NCBI RefSeq assembly: GCF_963678975.1
Contig: NC_089285.1
Location: 7,984,694-8,048,693, forward strand
Reading direction: 5' to 3'
Origin: Dysidea avara
Taxonomy: Eukaryota > Porifera > Demospongiae > Dictyoceratida > Dysideidae
DNA: 64,000 nt
Shown in pieces: positions 53,792 through 64,000 of this stretch. The notes under the pieces are model-generated. The model ran no database searches. It saw only the letters and a list, made by a program, of their open reading frames with translations, and had not been told where the DNA came from. The translations under genes were made by a program, and so were the position numbers. How positions within the stretch are numbered: the stretch's first letter is position 1; each line of letters begins with the position of its first letter.

Positions 53792-53958
53792 TGTGAAACA
53801 GTGATTATAACTACTAGACAGTGACTATTAATTAGAACTATATGTGTATTCTAATCAGTTGGTGCATGCATGTGAGTTGTAATGTGTTGATAAGTAATCC
53901 GTGTAATCCTTCTCGAACTATTGTGATAAGTACTAATACTGCCGACAGCGGTATTACA
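53792..53958 (+). repeat. 3' LTR of the gypsy element
   Basis: 167 bp. Differs from the 5' LTR at gcatgcatg versus gcacgcatg and gtaatgtg versus gtagtgtg. Followed by the TSD catc. Confidence 0.95.
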
Positions 53959-53962
53959 CATC

Positions 53963-55720
53963 AGTGGAACACTCTGATTACTGGACCGTAAAACACAACT
54001 GACGGAATGGAATAAATTGGGGCCTGCATACAATACAAGTAGCTCGCATACCATTGCTAGGTATTAAACTAGCTTATGTTAGACTGACTAAAAAGTAGTG
54101 GCTTATACTAGTATCTTCAGCCTTTTAGATCGTAAAGATGGTGAACTAATAATTACACACAGGAATTAAAATTGTGAGGTGAGTATTTAGATCGTAAAGA
54201 CAGTGAACTAACAATTACAAGATTGTGAGGTGAGCTTTAATTGGAATCACATGGCTATGAGCTTATCTATACTGTAAGTATATAATGTTACAAAAGCAAG
54301 TACAGAAGTATGAAGTAGTGCAGCTAGTTTACTCCCCGTAATGGCTGTAGCTGCATACCACTTTGTGAAAGTCTTCTGTATAGTGAAATGCTGTTTCAAC
54401 TGCTAAAGCTGGCTGTTATACATGTTATAGAAGTGTCAGTTCAGACTGTAGTCACATGGGCATTATGCTGAGGTTACCTTTAAGGAAGGTTCCACTGTAT
54501 TAATATGTATAATGGACAGAACTATAATAATCTTAATATACTAACACACTGTATATGTTGATGTTCTTGGAACTTAGTTTAAGTCAGCTCTGATTAAAAA
54601 GATTTTGTGCCTATTGTCAACACAATGCTAGCATCTTACGTTATACCTTGTGCTGGCAAGACAATTACAACTGAACGCACAATTAATAAAAATATTCAAG
54701 GTGTGTATGTGTGCTTGCCTTTCTTAAATTAGCATACCTTTATTGGCTGGTTGGGTTTCTTTTACCTGCTCCTCTCCTCTTAAGCCTCTCTGTAATTGAT
54801 AACAGTGTGCCTGTAGGTAAAGAATGCATATCATTTTTGTTTTGGCCTCTTAGTCTGAAAATGTATCTCGAAAAAGTGGTGAAGTGACTGAATCAGCATC
54901 TCTGATTATGGCAAAAAAATATTTCATATACTGCTCCTACATATTTCACTTACATGTATTTAATAGTTATACCACAGGTGCAAGGGATTTTGCTGATATA
55001 TAACACTTGAAGCATGAGGGAAGTAGGTCCAAATACAAAGCACAATACAGTCGTGGTACAAGTGATATGTACATCACTCTAGGCACAATAGGTAAAGAAC
55101 TACAGAGCATTTACCCTGTTTCTTTTGTAATTCAATATCTGATGACTAGTAGTGTGAGCTGATAGCCATTAGAATGCACAAACTATCCTTACCATGACTT
55201 TGACAAATTACATGTAGAATAGTTATCTTTGATGTGTGCCATAAAATGGCTGTAATGTAATTATGACATAGATCATAATTATTTTGAAAGGATTCATCAA
55301 ACAACCTTGGAATCAATGTCAATTTGAACTTAAGTCCAAAATTGCAGCAAGTCAAATCCCCATATGATCCCCTATGTAGAGCTTGTATGTTTAGTTGGGA
55401 ATTTGATCGTAAATTATGCCCCATGGGAAGGGAATTTGATTTTTTTTAAGGTCAAATACCCTACTAATCCCTTATAATGTCCAGGAGGGGGTGGGTGGGG
55501 ATTAACATTGATAGATGCATAATAGTTAGGCAATATTATTAGGCTATAAGCTATTGTACTATTTTGAACCAGTCAGCTATCAGTACTTACAGAACCATTT
55601 TCACAGTAGGTGTTTATTGATTATAGTGAGGCCTGATGGAGAGAGACCATGTTAGATTACACTGTGACTTTAGTACAAGTATAGAATAAATGTTTAAAAT
55701 TCCAAAAGTTGCATTTCCTG
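53963..55720. other. Non-coding AT-rich region
   Basis: 54115-54240 contains two related segments (agatcgtaaaga(t/c)(g/a)gtgaacta) about 65 bp apart. Nothing else is recognised. Confidence 0.4.
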
Positions 55721-55722
55721 CT

Positions 55723-56343
55723 GGTCCTGTTTATCCCTTAAACGCGCATGAAACTTTGAATGCGCACGTAACTTTTAAGGAATACGTGTTTAGACAAAGC
55801 AAACTTACATGGTGACGCAGGATAGCCTTTCCTAACTCTATTAGCATAAAACGAGATATCAATAGAAAGTTTATTCGTTGGCCTACCTGGGGAAGGCTAA
55901 ATAACCACTGTAACATCAAAGGCTCGCTTACTTGTTATAAAGCGAAGAAGAATAACGTCTCGCTTTATCGCATCAGCACATTCTTTGTCTTGTCTGTCAT
56001 ATTGATTGTGGGTTTAATCACGTGAGCTGTATATGGCCTGATTCACCATTGAATGGCAATTCGACTAATACTTGTTTGCAGCGATTCGGACCAACTGGCA
56101 AGGAGATATGGATCATTTTAAAGAATAATTTTCATGGTGAGTTTTGGTTCCAAAACCCCTAGGTATCATTTTAATTCTTATTACATCACGAGTAGAATGG
56201 CATAAATTACAAAGCCATATGATGAACACTTCGAAAGTTACAGTGCTTTGTTTACAGCCATGCGTAATAGGCTTATGTGTTTTCCAGGGGCATGCGTAAT
56301 CTGCCTATATATAGGCTTATGCGCGTTTAAGGATTATAAGACC
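55723..56343. mobile_element. MITE-like element with imperfect TIRs
   Basis: The left end ggtcctgtttatcccttaaacgcgcat is mirrored by a right end that reads, inverted, ggtcttataatccttaaacgcgcat; length about 621 bp. The TIRs match in blocks with small indels. No clear TSD is seen, so exact limits are uncertain. Confidence 0.5.
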
Positions 56344-56394
56344 AAATTAACAACCTCTGCAATTAACATACCACAAGGGACAGTAGTCGGATCA

Positions 56395-56545
56395 GTGGCA
56401 CCCACCTAATATTAGGAAAGTGCTCGTAGGATTAGGAAAAGTGCTCGTAGGTATATGAAAAACACTCGTAAGGATTAGGAAAAGCACCCCTAGGATTAGG
56501 AAAAGCGCCCCCTAGGATTTAGGGGGTTAGGGTATGGGTTAGATA
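56395..56545. repeat. Short degenerate tandem repeat (~28 bp)
   Basis: Four to five units of the form taggattaggaaaagtgctcg/gcgccccc, ending in a gggggttagggtatgggtta run. Confidence 0.7.
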
Positions 56546-56944
56546 TGTAGTATAGACAAGGTGCTGTATATTCCAACTGATCCCAGTAGTCATGAGAACC
56601 ACCACCTGAACTAGCATGTTCAGGTGTGAAAATGTGATAAACATGTTACCAACAACCTTGTCAAATACTTAGGTGTGACCTGTTCCCTCAACCAGTAGCA
56701 AGGTACACATACATTCATCAACACTAGTCAGACAGTGCCCACCCTTTCACATTACAGAGGAAGGGTCTGGTGACCATAGTATATAGAGGTTTGTGAAATG
56801 AAACCATAAAGCACTAACTGAAAAACGTGATCCATCAAGTTGGGAATGTAGCTATGTCACCATAATTTTGATGTCAAATTCTTGAAACTATATAAAATTT
56901 TAATGTGAGACAAATGCTGGATGGTGCCTCAAAGATATGCATAT

Positions 56945-57190
56945 CCATTATGGTATCTTGAGCACAGTAGGGACACTTCTTATTGTTTTACTGTGATTTA
57001 CTATCATGCACTACTCCAGCTTGTTTCAGTACTTTTTATCGATGTGCTATGGTCCCTACTCTAGTTGAAAATTCCTATTTTTCTGTGTACTTGTGTTAAC
57101 TTTTTTGTATATAATTATTATGAATGGTGAACCTACGCTAGTGAATCAGAAATGGCGCCGTGTGCCCCAGCTATATCAATTATCATCACG
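56945..57190 (+). repeat. Dispersed repeat, copy 1
   Basis: Shares about 230 bp with 59595-59820 (gtactttttatcgatgtgct, cctactctagttgaaaattc, agctatatcaattatcatc). No ORF. Confidence 0.75.
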
Positions 57191-57618
57191 CTATTACATA
57201 CCAGGGGTCTGTAACACACTGACATTTAGCACTTGTGCTGTAATAAATAAAATACCCTGGGATTGAGTTTTTCATAAGCTTCATATATGCTAAGTTGTGT
57301 GATAAAGTGGTTCTTGTGGGCAATTCTTAGAAAACAAGAGAGAAAAGACACTGTAATTTGTGACGTCACAACTGGTCTTGCATGTTATTTACTATCACCA
57401 GTAAACTAAGGACTGTGCAATGTTGGACATCTCGTTTATCATTTGCTTTGTGTTGTTGCTACTGGGTTGGTACGTTGGTGGATACCACCAAGACAGATTC
57501 TGGGCTGGAAGAACATATCACAAAAAGCTAGCAATTATAGCAGTATTTATCTATTTAATTTATTTATTAAGGCTTTACAACACAAGTGTCTGAAGGTCTG
57601 TAAGACACCTGGTAGTTT

Positions 57619-58259
57619 TTGCATATTATGAGGGAAGACACTCAAGACAGTGATGAGGAAGGTATTGTAGATCCTGATGAGGTAAGTAGTGATATTAGGG
57701 AAGCAGTGGAGTACATAATCACTGCATTTCGGGCTCCACTAGAAGCTAGGGGGTTTTCAGCAGAGGCTATTCTTGATGAGCTTGAAGAAGCAATTAGTTA
57801 TGCACGAAAATATCTCCCTATTGCCACAGAGACCTACAAAAAGATTTGGTACACATTGCATACTTGTCCAGATGCTTCAAAGTGGCCAAACGTCCTCATG
57901 TTGTGTCAACTAATCTTTAGCCTACCATTTTCTACCAGCCGAGTTGTGCAGGTTTTCTCTCAGTTAAAAGTGATCAAAACTAATCGTAGGACCAATCTCC
58001 AAAATGATACGTTGCATGCTCTCCTAGAGATATGTGTTGAAGGTCCTCCTTTATCAACTTTTAGTGCTGACTCAGCAGTTGATCTGTGGTGGAGGAGTTG
58101 TTCTACCACACATAGAGTGAATCAGAATCCTAGGAAAGAGTATATAGGCAACGGGAGAAGGTGAATGATGAGGAAGATGGTAGTGGTAGCTCTGATGATG
58201 AAGTTACTTCTTTCCTAGATGATTGGGATGACTGGTTCTCAACAGACTCTGGACTTTAA
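57619..58259 (+). pseudogene. hAT transposase C-terminal (dimerisation) fragment
   Basis: The sensible reading starts at MREDTQDSDEEGIVDPDEVS (ATG at 57628) and includes AISYARKYLPIATETYKKIW, WPNVLMLCQLIFSLPFSTSR (the hAT dimerisation hydrophobic core), VFSQLKVIKTNRRTNLQND and AVDLWWRSC. A frameshift near 58158 leads to an acidic tail (EEDGSGSSDDEV) ending DDWFSTDSGL and a stop at 58257-58259. No DDE residues or zinc finger precede it, so it is a 5'-truncated copy. Confidence 0.7.
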
Positions 58260-59505
58260 CATGTACGTCGTAACGATACCTGTAACCAAGTGATTAGGTT
58301 GCTTTATACTCTGTTGATAGTAGGCATCATGTAACTTATGATCGATCATGAACTGCAGCTACATTATTTATTATTAATAATGTAAATATTCTCATGTAAT
58401 TTTAGTTACAATTTAAGAACAATATTCACCAATTGTAAATATAATTAATATGCATCATTTAATTTTATTGTAAAATACACATACGATTGTACAATGCCAA
58501 TATAGTAATAATTTATATTAAAAAATGATTTTCACTAAATGTAAAATATAAAGTTAAAAGTTGTAAAATTTAATCCTGAAGTACCCATTTTTTTCAAAAT
58601 TTTCTGGGGGGGCATGCCCCCAGACCCCCCTAGCTAAGGCATGCCTATGCACCTTCCCCCTTACATATGTCTGATCAATCTGATGATATGTCAGATCAAT
58701 TGCTAGTATGGCCTGACATAATGTCAGACCACTTCAAAAAAGTTATAATTGTCTCTGTGGTGAAGATGGATGTTATGATTACAAAGATGGATCAGTTAGA
58801 GTATAACTTGCTCCACGACCACAGAAGGTACTGAAATGCATTGCATGATCTAGAGGTTAGGATACCAAGTATTGTACTAGTGCTGAGACATCCTGGCATG
58901 TACTTGGTTATCTCGGGATACTAAGTATTGTAGCAACTGGAGGCTCCCTAGTATGAGACATCAATAGGATCTACCGTACGACAGCAAATTTTAAAGAAAG
59001 GAAAATTTGACGAATCCACACTTCTTCAGCATTGACAAATTAAATGTTGATTAAACGTTTGGACTGGCCTCTAAAATATATTTGATATTAATGATTCACA
59101 TGTGGAAAGTTGTGGCAGTAGACCTGTGCTTATGTAGTGAGGTTCGAATTTATCTATTCAAGGACAACACATGTGTACAAAGCTATTTGGGAGAATCTGA
59201 TAATTGGAGAAGAATTAAAATACTAGCGTGAAATCACATAACCCTCTTGCTGTGGCTGTATTGAAACAAAAGGCACAGCAAAAATAGTGTTCCAATACTA
59301 CATATACGAACTCCCGTCTTTAGTCAGTATTGGAACAACTAATTCAAAATAGTCCCTATAATGAGAGAAAATGTATAATGAGAGAAAATGGACCACAAAT
59401 CTATAAATGACTCCAATGCTATTCAGTAATATATGTATATGAATTATGCTGTGTGGATAAGTACGACACAGTTGTTGGACATGTTACACGAAGAACAAGT
59501 ACACA
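58260..59505. other. hAT-like right subterminal sequence, then unassigned DNA
   Basis: 58585-58640 (caaaattttctgggggggca ... agacccccctagctaaggca) is the inverted counterpart of 25970-26040 and probably the end of the hAT copy whose tail is at 57619. The final CCACTG-type tip is not seen. 58640-59505 shows no gene. Confidence 0.4.
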
Positions 59506-59509
59506 GGAA

Positions 59510-59820
59510 TATTACATCGATAAAAGTACTGAAACAAGCTGGAGTAGTGCAGAATGTTAAATAAACCACAGTAAAACAATAAAAAGTGATATCCCTACTG
59601 TGTGATTTAAATCGTACACTACTCCCAACTTGTTTCAATACTTTTTATCGATGTGCTATTGTCCCTACTCTAGTTGAAAATTCCCTACTCTAGTTGAAAA
59701 TTCCAATTTTTTGGTATATTTGTTTGTCAACTTTGACTGGTGAACCCACGCCATACTGCGTCTGAAATGGCACCGTGCACCCCAGTTATATCAATTATCA
59801 TCTCAAAGTGAAGTATCCAT
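59510..59820. repeat. Dispersed repeat, copies 2 (plus) and 3 (minus), head to head
   Basis: 59595-59820 matches 56945-57190 directly; 59510-59595 matches the same family in inverted orientation (gtactgaaacaagctggagt). A tandem doubling ccctactctagttgaaaatt occurs at 59667-59703. Confidence 0.7.
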
Positions 59821-61790
59821 TACGCTTCGTTGTCGGCTATGTGCAATCCGTGATGCAACAGTATGAATCAAGAACTGTATGAAAAGCACCTCTGCTATCA
59901 ATATAGCCACTATGAAAAATACGGATGATTTCCATTACGAAGGGAAGCCATCATGTGCTACCGCCAAATTGAAACTTTTCACTCACTGTCAGTAAAGATG
60001 AGTGAGACACAAAGGAGGACAGTGGTAAGTCCATGAAGAACGCATTGTACATACTGCGGTATGCCAAAAGGCACCTGTTGGGGCTGAAGCGTGAAATATA
60101 TCAAGATCGTAGCCTTAGCCATTAACGAGTTACGCTTGTCTGAAGGCATCGTTCAGGCAAGCAGTCAGTCTGTCAGTAGAACATTCATTAATAATGTTTT
60201 AATTCCGTAGCAACTTGTTGAAACTATTGTGGGTCGATCTGAAAGCTTGTTTAGGCTTAGTTTAACCAATATTGCCTCATCGTCATCTGGGAAAATTGAG
60301 GCTGGTTTTTGGGTGATGTTATTTTGTGTTTGTGGTCCCTACTATAGATAGTGCTGTACGATATCTGCCTCTTGCAAAGCTTTCATTTGACGTGGTGGTA
60401 TTATTCAGTGCACTGTAATTAAGGTACAACATTGATTTGATCCAAGAAGTGCCTTGTAAGTTGCAGTTCATTATCAGTTCATCCCAGGAATTTAATGTGC
60501 TGAGATTTCAGTTTGTGCCGCATTATCCACAACTTCTACATTTTCTTTAGATAAGTCTACATCCATGGTTGAAGAAGAGGCAAGGTTGAGGAGGAAAGTT
60601 GCATGAGCCATAGTGGATCTGAGTCTCAACCTTTATCTCTACCAGTATCCAGCTCAGCTATTCATGAGGAAAGTCAGACCAGTGCAACTTTGACCCATGC
60701 ATAATATCATTGTAGTAGAAGTTGTTTCTTCTCCACCTAAAAGCAGCAGAAGAAATTTAATGAAGTTATGCGAGAGAAGCTCGAAGTATCAATGGACTTT
60801 GTTCAACATTACTTCAATGAAAGCCGTGCACTGCAGCTGACCAGATTAATAAAAATAAACTTCAAAGATCGAGAGCCACTGGATACTTGTGCTCTTTATC
60901 AAGTCTTTCTTCTTTGCAAAAGCTGAAGAACACAGCAAGCAAAAAATACACCAATGCTTATCACTTGCAAATGAAGGGTACAAGGTACATTCTTGTAACT
61001 ATATAAGTTGTGCTGTACAATTTATTAAATGTGACCATTAGTATTGTACATTACTAACCACAAAGTTTCAAAAGGAAAAACAAAATATGTAACCGTCTCA
61101 GCAAAAACCAGTGGAATGGATAACCGATCTGTGGTGAGTAGTTTAGGTATTAATTAATTAAGTTAATTAATTTAGTAAGTTAATTAATTAATTAATTAAC
61201 CCTTCGAGGACCAAATTAATGTTGAAGTATGGAGCAACGCGTAACTTTGTGTTATAAGGAAGGCAGTGGCCTTCTGTGAAATGAAGATGGATTATTGTTT
61301 GGCATTAACTATGAAGCGAAGAACGAGCGATGTCTTCTCCACTGAATGTGCGCTTTGTTGTTTCTTTATCGCATATTCATGAGGTAGTCACGTGATCTTT
61401 TGTATACAAATTGAATTGCCATCATGTGCTAGTCTAATGGCGTTTAGTTTGATGCGCTATGATGAAGTACTGTCGAGACATGGCCGATCAAAGTAGCAGG
61501 TGTAGAGTAATGGTGGACGATAATGGAAGAGCTACTTTATCTTGGTGGCCTAGCAGCGGAGATTCTTTTCAAACAAAGCGATACTTGGTGTGACTATCTC
61601 GGGAATTTCATAGTGAGTATTTTGGAGCTAGCAAATTCTTTCTACTGTGTACTGATAAGTAGTTATAACGGCTTATACTAGCCCATGTACTTGTGCCCAG
61701 TATATTGGTGGTGTCTTCATGTTGCACACACGAATTATAAAGAAATAAAATACATTATTTCAGTATTTAAAGCTATATTTCAGTATTTCT
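59820..61790. other. Unassigned repeat-like DNA
   Basis: 60180-60350 looks like dispersed repeat sequence. 61086 has a single MITE end (tgtaaccgtctcagc), like the one at 17953. 61145-61200 is a (TTAA)n-type run. Short ORFs around 60560-60960 are not recognisable. Confidence 0.3.
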
Positions 61791-61795
61791 CTGCG

Positions 61796-62290
61796 ATCTC
61801 CTATAGTCTCTAGTAGTCTCCTATAGTCTCTAGTAGTCTCCTATAGTCTCTAGTAGTCTCCCATGGTCTCTAGTAGTCTCCTATAGTCTCTAGTAGTCTC
61901 CCATGGTCTCTAGCAGTCTCCTATAGTCTCTAGTAGTCTCCTATAGTCTCCGGTAGTCTCCTATAGTCTCTAGCAGTCTCCCATGGTCTCTAGCAGTCTC
62001 CTATAGTCTCTAGCAGTCTCCTATAGTCTCTAGTAGTCTCCTATAGTCTCTAGCAGTCTCCCATGGTCTCTAGTAGTCTCCTATAGTATCCCATGGTCTC
62101 TAGCAGTCTCCTATAGTCTCTAGTAGTCTCCTATAGTCTCCCATGGTCTCTAGCAGTCTCCGATAGTCTCTAGCAGTCTCCTATATTCTCTAGTAGTCTC
62201 CTATAGTCTCTAGTAGTCTCCCATGGTCTCTAGCAGTCTCCCATGGTCTCTAGTAGTCTCCTATAGTCTCTATAGTAGTCTCCTATAGTA
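61796..62290. repeat. 20-bp minisatellite
   Basis: About 24 units of ctatagtctctagtagtctc with variants (ccatggtctctagcagtctc). The alternation of ctatag and ccatgg palindromes within units gives an irregular higher-order pattern. Confidence 0.95.
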
Positions 62291-62830
62291 TATCATATAT
62301 TGCTACCCCATACACATAAACATTATTTCATTCATCAAATCCAAGCTAGCTACTCCATTTATGCACTAGCCGTATAACAAGCTATGCTAGATAGCCAATG
62401 CTGGTCAGAATTTTGCAATAATACTAATAATTGCTTATTACTAATATTGTGTATTGTGTATTAACCTGCTTATGTCATTAATCATCCAATATAGACATCC
62501 TTATCATCACTGTCTCATCTGTTGTACTGACAACTCACCACATTGCAGTGAACTGGAATCCCAAGTCTAGCAAAGCCGGCTGTGGCAAAGATTAACTTGT
62601 AATACTCATACACATTGCTTCAGATCTGTGTATATATTATTTCAAGTTTTAATTAACTTGTGCTCTGTATTGTAAACTGTTTATAACTTGTTTATACCTT
62701 CACATAGTAATCTATGCTCTCACGTGTGCCATATCCACCTCACCAGATGCACGTGCACACATAAATAAAATGGCGGTGTGAATAGCGTGGCACTGAACCA
62801 GGGCTGGCACTGAACTCAACTCGTGTATTA
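62290..62830. other. Non-coding spacer
   Basis: No ORF, inverted end or repeat recognised. Confidence 0.4.
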
Positions 62831-62837
62831 GTGGTGG

Positions 62838-63780
62838 TTGTTTACGTGGAAGTGGACGTTTCCATACTTGGGTGAGGAAATTGTGGTTTCGCCCAACCTT
62901 TATTTATTTGTTAGGAAACGTGTAAACAATCGGCGACCATCGGCAGTGCGGACAAACTTAAACCTGAATAGGTTAGTGATTCAACCATCAGTTCGTCAAG
63001 TCCCCAATCCAATTGATGTGAACATCCCAATAGGTGCACACCGTTTCAAATAACGATTGCAGGAAAGGCGGGGTTACAAGCGGGAAGAGACCGACAATCA
63101 TGGTTCCATCAAATAACATTGTGAGTGTTGGGTATAGAGCAATAGTGTTCTATTACTATTTATTTAATAAATTGCTCATATGAATTATATTTAAACACTT
63201 GGATGGCTTACTTGTGTATAAGCACGCAATGGATCGAGGTAAGTTGGAAGGCTACGAATGTGCGTTGGAAGTTATTATCTGTGATTGTGGGTTTGAGTTT
63301 ATTCTGACTGAAATGTAATGTTGGAGAAAAGAGTAAGGATTCTTGTGAGCTGGAGACATGAGTTTTGTGTTAATACATTGTTTTCCACTGTGTGACGTTA
63401 AGGGGGGGGGGGGGGGGGGTCAGGAGTTAGCAAGCGTACCAAAATCAGTCTGGAGATACCCCCCCAGCTGCAACATTGGATTATTAATTTGTTCCCACCG
63501 TGGCAAGCCGCTGATACATATTAATTTTGTTATTTTCTACTTTAGGACACATGTAGACCATCGGCAGTGTGGATAAACTTTAACCTGAATATGCTAGTTT
63601 GCTTAGCCAGTACGTCAAGTCCTTAATCCAATTGTTACAATTGTTGTGAACATCCCAATAGGTGCTCGCCATCCCAAATACAGATTGCAGGAAAGGCGAG
63701 GTGGTTTTCATCCAACCCTAAGGCGGGTTGTAATCGGGAGGAGACCGACAAAAATGGTTCATCAAATAACACTGTGAGTC
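62838..63780 (+). repeat. Duplicated exon-like segment, offset 621 bp
   Basis: 62905-63125 and 63540-63776 share accatcggcagtg, cccaataggtgc, gattgcaggaaaggcg and gagaccgacaa. Both start after a ttag acceptor-like site and end at a gtgagt donor-like site. Copy 1 reads RRPSAVRTNLNLNRLVIQPS and PIDVNIPIGAH, then hits a stop; copy 2 reads NIPIGARHPKYRLQERRGGF with earlier stops. Each copy covers defects in the other, so they look like decayed duplicates of one basic-protein exon. Family unknown. A run of 18 G is at about 63402-63419 between them. Confidence 0.5.
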
Positions 63781-63849
63781 TTGGTTGTATATAGAACAAC
63801 AATTACTATTTAGTTTATAAATGGTGTACAATTGTACTGTGTGTGTGTG

Positions 63850-64000
63850 TGTGGGTTTAGTTAGTCCAAAGGGTTGTTTGGATCCAGATTCTTCTTCCAT
63901 TTCTTTGTTGGAATGGTTGAGCTGCTCCTTGTTGTATGCCTTTTTCCATTCTCGCTGTCCTGCCCATTATGACCCTCTTCGTCATCGCTGCTACCAGTGA
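63850..64000 (-). other. Possible minus-strand exon at the window edge
   Basis: The minus strand from 64000 reads TGSSDDEEGHNGQDSENGKR then HTTRSSSTIPTKKWKKN to about 63857. An acidic then basic, Ser-rich stretch like the start of a nuclear or TE protein. Too short to identify. Confidence 0.25.

Larger units (their letters stand above)
48774..53958 (+). mobile_element. Ty3/gypsy LTR retrotransposon, structurally complete, protease lost
   Basis: A 5185-bp element with 167-bp LTRs and a 4-bp TSD, catc, at 48770-48773 and 53959-53962. It holds a gag ORF (48962-49969) and an overlapping pol ORF (49896-53780). The LTRs differ at only two visible positions, so insertion was fairly recent. Defects: a frameshift in an A-run, no aspartic protease, and a damaged zinc knuckle. 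Confidence 0.95.

Noticed and set aside
56395-56545. Telomere-like gggggttagggtatgggttag
   Set aside because: The units are not TTAGGG repeats; it is the end of a degenerate ~28-bp tandem repeat.
57443-57631. 62-residue ORF before the hAT fragment
   Set aside because: No family resemblance, overlaps the hAT start in another frame, and shows no splice sites that would join them.
61796-62290. Second CRISPR-like look-alike
   Set aside because: Simple 20-bp tandem repeat without spacers.
63400-63420. Run of 18 G
   Set aside because: Could form a G-quadruplex, but homopolymer runs of this kind are also common at repeat ends and as assembly errors; nothing else supports a function.

Overview
This is animal (metazoan) DNA, most likely from a marine invertebrate such as a sponge or cnidarian. 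It is AT-rich, its introns are short (about 75-110 bp, GT-AG), and its mobile-element families are the type known from those genomes. The species call is an inference. I find no convincing host gene. Nearly everything recognisable is a transposable element (TE) or a tandem repeat, with many nested insertions.

Layout. 1-740: minus-strand N-terminal part of a DUF7869-type (putative DDE transposase) gene. 740-3183: decayed CACTA/EnSpm-type tnp2 transposase, split by a 666-bp hAT-like MITE with a perfect 8-bp target-site duplication (TSD). 3430-4913: internally deleted Ty3/gypsy copy. 5232-9945: a hAT-like MITE (5-bp TSD) split by a 4.26-kb Kolobok-like transposon with TTAA TSD, whose spliced gene joins a Mutator/Kolobok-like transposase to a YqaJ-type nuclease. 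10390-11850: first copy of a minisatellite-bearing repeat, interrupted by an R2-type LINE fragment. 13243-15640: ZMYM1-like hAT transposase. 16361-19908: seven-exon minus-strand DUF7869 gene with a MITE in an intron. 20310-21022: palindromic MITEs. 21183-24075: second, larger copy of the minisatellite repeat. 24085-25658: another DUF7869 copy.

26481-27850: truncated PIF/Harbinger element. 28260-28440: scrap of DIRS reverse transcriptase. 29400-30480 plus 36495-36910: a THAP/DDE_Tnp_4 transposase gene apparently split in two by a 5.4-kb transposon (31101-36506). That transposon has ~125-bp inverted repeats and encodes a protein with a PIN/XPG-like nuclease domain and a CXC zinc domain (Academ-like, tentative). 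Its left end is tandemly duplicated, 613 bp at one visible mismatch. 37250-42990: BEL/Pao retrotransposon with a palindromic MITE (9-bp TSD) inside gag. 44530-47070: exon-like pieces, a 96-bp tandem array that looks like a repeated mini-exon, and a KDZ-type transposase fragment.

48774-53958: structurally complete Ty3/gypsy element with two 167-bp LTRs and a 4-bp TSD. It has lost its protease domain, so it should be non-autonomous. 54000-64000: MITE-like repeats, a hAT C-terminal fragment (57619-58259), a 20-bp minisatellite (61796-62290) and a duplicated exon-like segment (62905-63780).

The elements do not form a pathway. The value of the window is its insertion history: at least six nested insertions can be read with their target-site duplications, and in several the interrupted reading frame is recovered when the insert and one TSD copy are ignored. 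Family assignments rest on remembered family motifs; no database search was run.
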